Positions 9,827 to 19,966 of a stretch of DNA of 27,076 nucleotides are shown in pieces. Source of the stretch: Zancudomyces culisetae. Its lineage: Eukaryota > Kickxellomycota > Harpellomycetes > Harpellales > Legeriomycetaceae. Positions within the stretch are counted from its first letter, which is position 1. Each line of letters starts with the position of its first letter. Made by a program: the position numbers and the translations under genes. The DNA lies in NCBI GenBank assembly GCA_001969505.1, contig LSSK01001610.1:1-27076 (forward strand). The letters run 5' to 3'. The notes below the pieces were generated by a model. That model did no database searches and was not told the DNA's origin. It worked only from the letters and a program-made list of their open reading frames with translations.

Positions 9827-10172
9827 CTTTTTAGAAAGATGAGCACGCACGCAATAACAGATGACTCAAAAGACAAAAATAAATTAAATTAGAAGAAAAG
9901 AGAATAATAGTTGATAGGTTCAACATGCGTTGTAGCCGTCAGAGTGCTACAATATAATACAACTACATTTCGGGGCGTGTTCGGTTTTGTTCTCTTCTAT
10001 TTAATTAAAGCAAAGACGTTGGACTCTATTTCTGCAAACCTACATACACCAAATATTACAAAGGATCAACCCCCGCGCCTCCTTCCTCTTTCCTCTGTAT
10101 AACTATCTCTGCCAGAAATAGTATGTATTTTACATGATAAACATGAGATGTTAAACATAAGTGAAAACATAC

Positions 10173-10738
10173 GCTGAATTACGCTTTTAGTAACGGATTC
10201 CGGTCTAACATTCAAATGATATATCACCGTGTTCGAACTAATCTTACTATCTATTTAAAAATAAATACTTGGCTTTTCAGCAAGAGTTTAAAATATTAAT
10301 CCAAGCAAAGTGAATTGACAATTTATTACCTGCTACTTTACTTGTATCGTCCAAAACGCGACCAGCATTTATCACTCTCAGCTGATTAACATTTTTTGGC
10401 TGCTCAAGAAATTCTAAAAACAGAAAGCATGTAAAATATCTACGTTTACTAGTGCTCATATATTCTCAACCCAAGGCAAAATATTTCCTCTATCCCATCC
10501 ACAGACGGGGAAACTTCTGTCTTAGTTAAACACAAAGTGCGTACTTACTGCCAGGCCAGCTATTGTACAAAGATTGTTTAATCTGCTTAATCGTATCTGT
10601 TCCTTCAAAACGCATTGAATGTCTCTCACCATTTATTGCCAAAAATACAACCTCAATCGAATCCCCGCTTCCACCTTTGTTTGAGGATTCTAGTGTAATT
10701 TTATCGCTGAGAAATTCGGACTCAGTATTTTTTTCCAT
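10173..10738 (-). CDS. UBL3/MUB-like membrane-anchored ubiquitin-fold protein (three exons supported)
   Basis: Exons 10549-10738, 10330-10413 and 10173-10250 join in consistent phase (1,1,1) and give a beta-grasp domain. The first strand pair is IEVVFLAINGERHSMRFEG, then the helix DTIKQIKQSLYNSWPG, then KNVNQLRVINAGRVLDD, then SSNTVIYHLNVRPES. The SWP after the helix and the INAGRVL and TVIYHLNV blocks match UBL3 and plant MUBs (NWP, LIYQGRFL, TTVMHLVA). UBL3/MUB proteins are lipid-anchored at the plasma membrane or endomembranes and help sort proteins or dock E2 enzymes. The C-terminus is unresolved. Without further splicing the frame ends ...GRRRGG at 10066; with a 64-base intron to 10108 it ends ...GAGVDPL at 10056; or it joins the hydrophobic exon 9696-9826. 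No ending gives a CAAX box. Confidence 0.75.
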
Positions 10739-10804
10739 GGTCGATTTTATTACTGCCTTAGGTTAAATTACTCGCGCTCACTACCATTTATTTTATCTGT
10801 TAAT

Positions 10805-11779
10805 TTAAACAAAGACACGATCACTATTAAAACGGCTTCTAGTGAATATATATAACACAAAAGCTAAAAGGAGAAGCATAAAAAAAGGGGGATAATAGGG
10901 CGTTAACTTTGCGTTAAATTTGATTAAGAAATTGGCATATTTTTTGGTTGGCAAATGCAGCTTAGACTGCGAATAAACCTTTGTGGGGATACCTTGGTGA
11001 CAAATGCAAACTGGTACTGGCCTCGAATTGACTGGAGCATCCAATTTCTGCATATATTTCTCCCAATAAGGTTGGCGCCTATTTTTTACTTTTGCATAAT
11101 GCACGCTAAATAAAAACTTCAATTAAAGTCGTGTTGATTTATATTTTTCTTTTTATTGCAGTACTAATGCGGTATTTGTTTAATAAATTCATCGAGCAAA
11201 AATGCAAGTATAAACAAAAAAATCTATCTATTTCAAATTAAGCTGTATGTTTTCAACAAGACATTTTCATGACTCCTCCCCAAATAAACTAATATGGGTT
11301 ATTTTCTAGAAGGACAATTTCACAGAAACTAAAAGTTTTCAAATCAACATCTAATTTCAACATACATCGTGATAAATCACATGATGCTTTCAAATCCATA
11401 AAAAATAGTACAAAGAAATCAGGACACAGCACTGCAAAAAAAAATCAAAAATGGTAAATAACGCTGGAAAGTGGTTGTATTGAAGCAAGGTAAAAGCGCG
11501 AATAAAATATAGCTAATTTTCATAAGTTGATATTTGTATATCGTGAGTATACAAGTCTACCCAGATCACATTCGCAGTGTAGTAAACGTCATCTGATAAC
11601 ATGAAAGCCATGACAAATCTAATACACATCATCATGCATCAATCAGCTAAACACAATAAAACCGCCGTACTTACTATTTTGAGAGTTCCAATATGGACTG
11701 ACTTTTTTGTATGTTAACGATCAAGTATTTGCAAAGTATAAAGTGTATGAGTTTAGGGTGCAACGAGCGCATCCAGATA
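10805..11779 (-). CDS. Possible 3' part of an unidentified tail-anchored membrane protein
   Basis: Two minus-strand exons can be joined: 11675-11779 and 10805-11105. The first follows a CAG acceptor, encodes a frame containing MRSLHPKLIHFILCKYL and ends SQSILELSK before GTAAGT. The second follows TTTATTTAG and continues VHYAKVKNRRQPYWEKYM. The second exon ends with a clear transmembrane helix (PPFFMLLLLAFVLYIF), a short basic tail and TAA. Phases agree (2/1), but the intron would be 569 bases, far longer than others here. I do not recognise the protein, and I could not find its 5' exons. Part of 11675-11779 is also open on the plus strand, so the call is tentative. The last exon alone has no ATG before the middle. 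Confidence 0.3.
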
Positions 11780-12381
11780 CTGAATGTCGTTTTATTATAT
11801 TCAACTATTTTTGTTTTTTTTAAAAAAAAAGCAATATCATTCTTCGTTGATATTCAGCCAAAGCAAAGATAGTTGGTGGTAAACCCGTTCAATATTTATT
11901 CCCAGATGGAACCGTTTTGTTTTACGCAACAGGTAAAAGTTAGGTTTATTTTTTTATGCTCTATCTCCTGCCTTGCTATAAAATTATTAGAAAGTTTAAC
12001 TTCAAATGACATCCTTTGCGTACAAAATTAAAGCACAACAACAACCGTACACAGAGAATATGAGCAAAATAATTACTGTATGTGTACCCGTACAGATCAT
12101 CAATTGCGTAGATACCCGAACGCGGGTTTCTCAATCCTATAATTCGATACTTTGACTCACCTAATGGGGCGTCTATAGCCAAGTGTCCTCAGGGTTCGTC
12201 CAGTATCAAGATTAGAGCAGAATTATATTAAAACTGAACCTCAAGATTCCAGCTTTATATTAAAGGCGCAATACCAAGTAAAAGCAACTATTCAAAAAAA
12301 ATATATTCTAAATAACATACAAGCTGAACAAATAAATGATAGATAAGCCCGATAATACATACAAAACCACCATATGTACAC
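11780..12381. other. Unresolved region with open stretches on both strands
   Basis: Two coding-looking stretches conflict. On plus, CAG at about 11858 leads into a frame reading KIVGGKPVQYLFPDGTVLFY and a donor at 11932. On minus, about 12086-12175, a 30-residue frame reads ESKYRIIGLRNPRSGIYA between possible splice sites. Neither connects in phase to a convincing start or end. I see them but cannot assign a gene. Confidence 0.2.
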
Positions 12382-13440
12382 CTAAAAGTCCTCCAGATTG
12401 GTAAATTTTTCGCTGAAAGGAGGAATTCTAGATAACACGTTGCTTTTCATTCTTGCGGGTCTGGTTTTTGTCTTTGAGAATCCGTCTTCGCTGTTTAAGT
12501 AAAAATCGGTAAATTCCAGTACCGCGTTCAAATCCTCAGCATCTCCTTCATTTATATCGCCAAACTGGTAGGCAAATTTACCCTCAGCAGCAAATGCAAT
12601 AACATTTCCCCATTCACATGTACCCAGGCAACGCACAGGCAAAATCTCTAGACGTGGCTCTATGGTATTGGAGCAAGGGATTTGCTTTATTCGGCCGTAT
12701 TCATCGTGCTCGATTATGTTTTCATCACAGACTGAGAGTTGTTTGATTCTTTCTCGCTGTGCCGCAAGATTCTTGAGATTTTCATATAATATACGCCCGG
12801 TTTTTTTCTGCTTTCCATCTGTGGTGGTAGCGCTTGTAATAGATGCAAACATATCCTCCATATCCCCTATGTTCTCTTCCTCTGATTTCCAAAAACAACT
12901 GTAGTACCCTGGAATACAACGCATATTGTCGTTTCGTTGACATTTTGTACACACGTACATTACATGCCGCTTTTGGTTCCCAGTAATATCTTCTCGCTCC
13001 ATCTGATACTCGGCATCTCTCTCAATCAGCACCTTCTCTTTTTTTGCGCGCCCTCTTGTTGGTTCCTGCAGTGATTCTTGTATTAGACTCTCCTTCAGGA
13101 GTTTATCTTGCCCTTCATATTCATACTCACCAGCTATAAACTCTATACGTACTTTCGTAGGAGTACTTCCACTACTCCCATTATCCTTATCAGCTTTTTG
13201 CTTTTTAGTCGTGCTCTTTTGCTTTTTTTTATTTTTTTTATTTTGGCTTTTTGCGCTATCGGATGCGGTTTCACTTTCACAAAATCCGGATAACATCGCC
13301 TCTGACAATTGCCAAATCTTATTTACTACCTTGTTTCTATATTCGTCATCAATTAAAATACATATCGAGATGGTACCGCCCACCAAAAGTAGTAGGGGTG
13401 TCCACCCTCGCTCGTTATTTACAGGCCAGATAATGGGCAT
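12382..13440 (-). CDS. Membrane-anchored DUF1636-type metal-binding (thioredoxin-like ferredoxin) protein
   Basis: 352-residue intronless protein. Residues 13-30 form a transmembrane helix (PLLLLVGGTISICILID); residues 60-90 are a Lys/Ser/Gln linker. The C-terminal half (about 158-345) matches the DUF1636 family of predicted metal-binding proteins: MYVCTKCQR (C164, C167), then ILPVRCLGTCEWGNVIAFAAEGK (C271, C275), YQFGDI, AEDL, and RPARMKSNVLSRIPPF at the end. The CxxC plus CxxxC arrangement resembles thioredoxin-fold [2Fe-2S] ferredoxins. Bacterial members often sit near cobalamin/CobW genes; the eukaryotic role is not known to me. The gap between the two cysteine pairs is about 104 residues, longer than in compact bacterial forms, and contains a charged insert with extra cysteines (C175, C182, C238, C256). 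Family assignment is good, function open. Confidence 0.8.
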   Translation of the reverse strand: MPIIWPVNNERGWTPLLLLVGGTISICILIDDEYRNKVVNKIWQLSEAMLSGFCESETASDSAKSQNKKNKKKQKSTTKKQKADKDNGSSGSTPTKVRIEFIAGEYEYEGQDKLLKESLIQESLQEPTRGRAKKEKVLIERDAEYQMEREDITGNQKRHVMYVCTKCQRNDNMRCIPGYYSCFWKSEEENIGDMEDMFASITSATTTDGKQKKTGRILYENLKNLAAQRERIKQLSVCDENIIEHDEYGRIKQIPCSNTIEPRLEILPVRCLGTCEWGNVIAFAAEGKFAYQFGDINEGDAEDLNAVLEFTDFYLNSEDGFSKTKTRPARMKSNVLSRIPPFSEKFTNLEDF

Positions 13441-15707
13441 CTATAATTGTTATTTTAAATACGAATTAGATTTCCATACCACTTTTCTCAATTAATGGTC
13501 ATAGCCGGAGCTTGATTAGAACGACATAGTTATTAAATTACCTTGATAAAGTCAAAAAGCACTATCCACTTTTCTTTGATATACCTGTCTTGTTGTTTTA
13601 CTTTGTTGTAAATTACTTTTTTTTATCTTACATACAGTTTCCCTGTTCTTTTTGAGATAGCCTGTCGCACCAGCTTAATATATCCATACACCCTTCGGAG
13701 TAAATTCCCACCAGTATATATGTACAATGCTTATTCTGGCTGCTTCACTTCTAGATTTTGAATGAGACCTTTAGTTATTGGGATTCAAAGCTCTAATTCT
13801 GAATATTACTTCAAACAACAGCAAAATTGTAAAAGACGTGGGCATAAGAGTTATTAAAATAGTGACCTATCGGTTTAAGTCTAAGGAAGGCTTGCACAAT
13901 TTTTTTATCACTATTTAGGCAATCATTTTCATCACTTTTTTATGCAAAGCTGCTAGTTTTGAAAAGGGATTTCGATAGGCTCTGTGGAAACGAAATAACC
14001 CTCAAATGATGTGGCTAATCACAGTAAATTACTGAAAAAACGGAATCTTCTATCTGCGTATCAGATGGTAACTTACCCCTTTCTTCCCTCCTCTCAGTTG
14101 TTATTATTGAAATTAATTTAAAACAGAAAATTTTTTTTTCCAATTTCATTTCATGGAAAATACGGGATTAACAATCTGATAAATGAAGTATTTTTGTTTA
14201 TCTGATAAAGTACATTATGTGAATGAGTTGGGATTTACAACCACATCAAAAATCGGTTTTGAGTAACACCCTATTAGCAAGTACTATTCGATTCTGGTGT
14301 GCACTATGAATAAAAAAATGCCTACATCACTACATGCGCGCGTAAATACCTAAAGCTTACATAAAAAAAAAGAGTATATAGTGCCTCTCGGGATGAGTGG
14401 CAGAGAGTAGTTATTTTTTTGTTGGTGTTAATATTTTACTTTTTCTTTACTGCTCGATAAACTTATTTAGTAAATACCCACATTATACATTCTTATACAC
14501 TTAACTGAAATATCTAGCTACGTTATAAGATGTCTGATTTTTTGTTTTTGTAATTTTATAATATTACTATTCGTAAAGTAATCTTAAAACGTGTATAAGC
14601 AATACAGGCGAGCACTTTTAAAGCTGGACATATGCACTAGTTTAAAGAATACTATACAATAGAAGGTACTGCTATTTCTTTCGTCGAGCATTTTTTTTGA
14701 AAATCATAGATACATAATATCCTGTACACATATGATGCATCCAAGCATGGGCTCATATTAGTCATGCTTTTATCCCAGAAAGTAACATGCTCTCCAAGTG
14801 TCACTCCCTTTGGTTTTTATCAGAAAGTAATTGTGACAAGTTGTAGACAAAATTTACAAATTTTTGGTGAGTTTCAAACCTTTTAGTTTAAGGAACATAT
14901 CAAAAGAATAAATAAAAAGTAAAAAGTAAAAAGTAAAAAGTAAAAAGTAAAAAATAAAAAACCATTCGTAGGTCTTCGATTCTTTGTATCAGCTGCTAAA
15001 ACGTAAGTATTGCACTTTAATATACGGCCCTGAATTTATGATCAGAAAAAGCGCCATTTTTTATACGCTCTGAATTAATCGAGATTTCTGCGATTCTTTT
15101 TTTTCCATGGCACACACACACATACACATGTATCAAACTTTCAGCCTAAGATAGACCTGGCGAACAAACATTGCTAGAATGGGGCATCATTTCTAACAAA
15201 TATACATTTTTACCAATATTCTCCAAGTCTGTTGTCAATTTCATTGATGTTGATTTATACAAAATAAAGTATTCTTATTGTATATGGTAACTAAGCAGTG
15301 TTTAGAACTTTAGATTCTAGTATCAGGAGCAATAAAAAATTGCATAAACCCACGAAATAAAATATAGGTACACATGCAACCGATAAAATAAAAACGAGAA
15401 GCGGCACTTGCTTATCATTTGTTGGCGATCCAAATTAAGAGCTAAGAAATGCTCATGGCTCGCAAATAAAAACTCTTGATATGGTTTGCGGTAAATTAAA
15501 CAATGTGTAACAACTGATGTTAATATTTGGGGCGAATGTGAAAGCTCGAAAAATTGAGTAAAAATTATACGGAGTTTAAATGTATTTTTAAGCTGTATAC
15601 TGCGATAAAAGCAAAAAACACAAAAGCAAAAAACAAAAAAATACGAAAGAGCAAACACACAAAGTTTAAATTAAGGCAAGAGAGGCTTGAAAAAGTAGAG
15701 AAAAGAA
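13441..15707. other. Large intergenic region, no gene seen
   Basis: 2.3 kb between the divergent starts of the DUF1636 gene (-) and malonyl-CoA decarboxylase (+). Open frames are short; a 111-codon minus frame at 15323-15658 has no ATG start and an unlikely composition. I found no tRNA, snRNA or rRNA signature. It includes a TAAAAAG tandem repeat and a CA-rich run near 15111-15126. Confidence 0.4.
14913..14947. repeat. Tandem heptamer (TAAAAAG)5
   Basis: Five exact TAAAAAG units followed by a degenerate copy (TAAAAAATAAAAAA). A simple minisatellite in an otherwise gene-free region. Confidence 0.9.
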
Positions 15708-18548
15708 ATGAGTATTTATTTAAATCCCAGACTAAAAAAGTGCGGTTCGAGAGTATTAGAATTCGGAAATGTTTGGAAGAGAAGCGCTTGCTGTGTGGTG
15801 CTGCCCAAGATAAGCAATGTTACATGTTACAAGCCCGGAACTACAGCCATTGGTGGGTTTTTTGCTGTTGATGCTGTTAATTTAGGACCAAGAAATGTAT
15901 ATGGATTCTCGTCGATTAATAATACCTTGTTTGGGAGAAGGTATTATATGTACCATAAAGGTAAAGAACATTTTTTTAATACTTTTATAGCATTTAAAAA
16001 TGAGTACATTCAAAAAAATGTGATAATTAAATGAAAAGAAGCACCCAGAGTATACAAGTAGTGGGGATATGAGAGCGTTTTAAAAATCCCAATTTGGATT
16101 CAGCTTAATATGTTACAAATTTACTATTTCTGTTAGAAGTGGAGCCTATTATAAACACAATTGAAAAAGAAAGCTACGACACAGAAGAAAGAATGAAAAA
16201 ACTTATTGACACAGTATTACCAGCCGATGGTAGTAATGCGACACTCTACGCATCCCATAGTACGCAGAGGCTGTGCGACCAGTATAAAATGTTTTCGCAG
16301 GTATATTTACGTTTTTATTTATTGTTGTGAGGGATGCAAGCCAGGTGGCACTTTTAGTGCGAGCTCTGTTCACTTGATAGAATTAACATTGATATTTTGT
16401 AATAGGGCCAAAAAATACTGTTTTTATCTGTCCTGGCTCGTGAGTACGGTACGCAACATTTCACTTTATTTGTCTATTATTTCTCGTTTTGCTATATTTT
16501 TACTTAAATGTTCATTCGTTGCAAAATATGATAAAAGGTATAAAATTATTAATTAGGTTATGCTATAAAACCAATAATCGATGCTTCGTCGAGTTTGCTG
16601 GTGTCATCAGATAAAAATAAGGTAAACAGCGTAATTAATCGTGTATTAGCTCTATGACTTACAACTTGTGTTAATATAGACTGTAGAAGGATGTGTCAAG
16701 GAATTAAAGAGCCTAAACAACAGCCTGATCCCACAATATGATGAACTATTTGAAAAAATTCATAGATTGTCTGAAGGCTTTATAGCACTGATCCATATGA
16801 GGGCAGACATGCTGGTAAATTATTTGATCAATTGCTTTTTGCACTCTTTTTTATTTTTTTATTTCTTAAAGAAGCATGCTTTCATTTTGAATCGAAACCT
16901 AACAGTCTGTATGAACAAAATACTAAGATACCAAACTATCTAGCTAATCGTAAATGTGTCTAATAACCAATCCTAGGATATTTTCGAGAAGGATAAAAGC
17001 CTCAAACTGGTCAAAATCATGGCAGATTATCTAAAAACTCGAATTCAAACGTGGATCATTGGAACGCTTGATTTGAAACTAATTACTTGGAACTCACCTG
17101 CCTCCACGATAGAAAAGGTTTCTCGGCGGCATTATGTTTTGCCTATATTTGTATATTTCTAGAAATTCTTCAAACTAAACATAGAATATCAATGTTTGTA
17201 TGCAAATTTAGCTCGGAAAATACGAGAGTGTTCACAGCGTTCGAACGATAAAGGATATGAAACGGCGCCTCGGTCCTGGCAGAAGATGTTTTGGGTTCTT
17301 TCACAAAAACGCATCCCTTGAACCCCTCGTCTTTGTTTGGGTATGTTTATTGCATTTTACAATCCAGGATTTGATGGTGTATTTGGATATTTTGTATAAA
17401 TAAGTACAAACAAAAATATTTTAATAGGTTGCATTTGCCTCTGAAATAAGTACAAATATAAAGGTGAGCGTATTATACTAGCGTAGTAGATAACATACGT
17501 TTTTTTTAGTAATAAAAGGCAATTTTTCGCACACAGGTTACTGACAATTTTTAACTTTTCTTTTGTTGGTAACTTTCTAGGAAATACTAAGCACGTCGAC
17601 TCCATTTTCTGAAGACGAGTTAAAAAACGCAAAAGTTGCTATATTCTATTCCATAAATTCTCAACCTGGAATAGCAGGGGTAGATCTGGGGAGCTTTTTA
17701 ATCAAGAGAGTAACAAGTGTTTTACAGAACGAGTTTCCCAATCTTGGAACATTCTGCACACTTTCCCCGATGCCCTTGTTTACTACGTGGCTCAAGAAGT
17801 GGCTTACACCTGACATTTGCGAGAATCCTGATATGAGAATTACAGAAGAGGAAGAAAAAGTCATTGCTGGAATTGTACCCGAGGCTAAAGTCTGGACGGA
17901 AGGACTAAGAGTAATTGAATCACCTAATTTAGTAGATATTTAAGATTCTGTCTATCAACCTCTACTTGTACATATTAGATATACACAACAGATCTCTTCC
18001 TCATAATTACTATCTTTTTTTCTATTTGCCCCGTCTCTTGCTGGTACTTTTACTAACAACTATTTAATATTTTTTTATTTTGCAGAGAATCTTAGAGGAT
18101 CGAGAAATAGCAAAGAATGTCGAGACGCTGAACCAAATAAGATCAGTCATTTTAAAGCTTGGTGCTAGGTAAGTCAGGCACTCAGCCCACGTACATTGTA
18201 CTAACTGCTTAAAAAAATTATCTTTACTCAACGATGTTCTCAGGCTACTAACAATCACCACTTCCTATCTCAATAACGTTAATTAGGTATATTTTAAAGG
18301 AGAAAAGAGGCGAGACAAAGATTGCCTTTGATCCTGTTGCAAATTTCCACTTAAAAAATGGTGCTTCTGTTCATTGTATAAATTGGATGGCAGATCCATC
18401 AAGCCGTGGAATTAGAAACTCGCTCGGTCTTATGTGTAACTATAATTACATTACCGATGCTATTGAAAAAAACAACGCAGGCTACCTAAACGAAGGCAAA
18501 ATAGCAATATCTGGTACAGATTTGATATACAAGAGCCTGGATTTTTAG
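15708..18548 (+). CDS. MLYCD: Malonyl-CoA decarboxylase, 11 exons, likely mitochondrial
   Basis: Exons 15708-15960, 16137-16300, 16406-16448, 16557-16621, 16680-16814, 16977-17117, 17212-17340, 17428-17463, 17581-17910, 18086-18168 and 18287-18548 join in phase to 546 residues. The enzyme decarboxylates malonyl-CoA to acetyl-CoA, removing a fatty-acid synthesis intermediate and an inhibitor of oxidation. Family blocks appear in order: [85 protein letters not shown] (S384), [12 protein letters not shown] (H481) and [22 protein letters not shown]481 and S384 match catalytic positions of human MLYCD. The N-terminus is basic with few acids ([19 protein letters not shown]), suggesting a mitochondrial presequence; the C-terminus LDF is not a peroxisomal signal. 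Two exons are tiny (43 and 36 bases). Intron 6 starts GTTTCT, an atypical donor. Confidence 0.93.
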
Positions 18549-19252
18549 GCTCACTGGGTGTTACTCGGCCGGGAACAACCTTCCCATTCTAGCCTTTTTT
18601 ATGATTTATTATTGTTATTATCATTACATTGCTACCTTAACTCATAAGGGATATTAGAATCCTTCCTTTTTTAATCATGTAGATTTTCTATCACCTTGTT
18701 AACATTTCCTCGTCATTTAGACTAGCACTTCCTGTTCTTAACTGCCCTTCGCGCGGTATTTTACAGAAAAAAGAATGAATTGGTGCATGCAAATGAAAAT
18801 GTAGTTTAGAAACTCCAGAAGACCAGCATATATTTTACTCGTACACATTCGTTCAGTCATACAGCTGAGTAGGAGGTGGAGGGGGGCAAGTTCTACTACA
18901 CGTAACAGTGTGCTGACAATGGCATGGCCAAATAATGAATATACAATACATTATTATGTGAAACTCAAAATATGACCCAGGCTGTAGCATCACCAATCTT
19001 TGTATTCTACCAAACACTTATTGGATTTTTTATCATTTAAAAGTGTTGGTGACTGTACACAAGTGTATTTTTCTCAAAAAAAAACACTATGCAAAAACGA
19101 CCCAAAAAGACGACACAGTAACTAATATTTGGTAGTAACTACAAACTTTTCATCAGCTTTAATACCCAAAGGATTTTTGAATTGCACCAAAAGGTACTAA
19201 ACTACCAACTCAAAACAAAAAAAAAAAGAAGCAAGCCAAATACATTAGAACG
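18549..19252. other. Convergent intergenic region
   Basis: Between the 3' ends of malonyl-CoA decarboxylase (+) and the I78 gene (-). It is AT-rich with no coding exon that I can support. Confidence 0.4.
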
Positions 19253-19540
19253 CTAAAAGAAAGAAACGTTTTTTATGAGACCAGTACTATCTATCGTTAC
19301 ATTCAGTCTGTTAAGTCTTAAATCTCTGGTCACAGGTACTCCAGGACCTAAGACTCGGCGGGGTTCCGGTAATGAAGAAAGCAAAACCTGTAGTTCGGGT
19401 TTGGCTTGCAGAGCAGTAGCTTTGTCGTAATTAGACGGCACCAAGGATTCGCAATCAATAATCAGATACTTTCCATCGAGTTTTTCTTTCCATTCTTTTG
19501 CTTTCTCCTCTCGGTTTTCGCTTAATCCTGAGAAATCCAT
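19253..19540 (-). CDS. Small I78-family peptidase-inhibitor-like protein
   Basis: 95-residue intronless protein starting MDFSGLSENREEKAKEW. The N-terminal half has the EEKAKEWKEKLDGKYL segment seen in fungal I78 proteins. The C-terminal half carries the family core: LPEPRRVLGPGVPVTRDLR, then LNRLNVTIDSTGLIKNVSFF, the protein end. Bacterial I78 members inhibit serine peptidases and fold like potato inhibitor I; intracellular fungal members are short and without signal peptides, as here. There is no secretion signal. I chose the ATG at 19538-19540 because the in-frame extension upstream lacks an ATG and crosses a G/C homopolymer (19547-19557). A cysteine-poor protein (one Cys). Function as an inhibitor is by family only. 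Confidence 0.82.
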   Translation of the reverse strand: MDFSGLSENREEKAKEWKEKLDGKYLIIDCESLVPSNYDKATALQAKPELQVLLSSLPEPRRVLGPGVPVTRDLRLNRLNVTIDSTGLIKNVSFF

Positions 19541-19966
19541 TTTCGGAGGGGGGGGGGTTACTTTTTGTTGATATTTTAGCTTCAATTGTTTTTAAAAAGC
19601 GCACAAACTTTATTTTAGTAAAGATTATTATATGATAAAGCTTTGCATTAAATACAAACCCGTTTTAAAAAATATACCTCTCCATTTACAAAATCTGGCT
19701 CAAACTCACTCCTGCACTTTTAAAGCTCAAGGCCAGAAACAACTGGTGGAATTTGCCTGGCCAATGGATTGAAAGCCAAGATTGAGGCGGATCTAAAAAA
19801 ACCGGCCCACCTCCAATAATCTAGGTTGCATCAATTCCAAGTATTTAGTTCATTTCCCCATTTCTATAAAAAAAATAAAAGTGCGCTCAAGTAGACAAAC
19901 CAACATTTTAAAGTAAAAAAATTTTTTTTTACGAGTTGTTTAGCGAACGAAAAATCAAAACCAAAA
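19541..19966. promoter_or_regulatory. Divergent promoter region between the I78 gene and TSR3
   Basis: 426 bases separate the two divergent start codons, so both promoters must lie here. Next to the I78 start is an 11-base G run (plus strand), and an A/T tract lies close to TSR3 (about 19915-19930). I recognise no specific factor site. Confidence 0.4.

Noticed and set aside
15323-15658. 111-codon minus frame upstream of malonyl-CoA decarboxylase
   Set aside because: GTG start, mainly Phe/Tyr/Leu from A-rich tracts, overlaps the likely 5' UTR of the decarboxylase gene.
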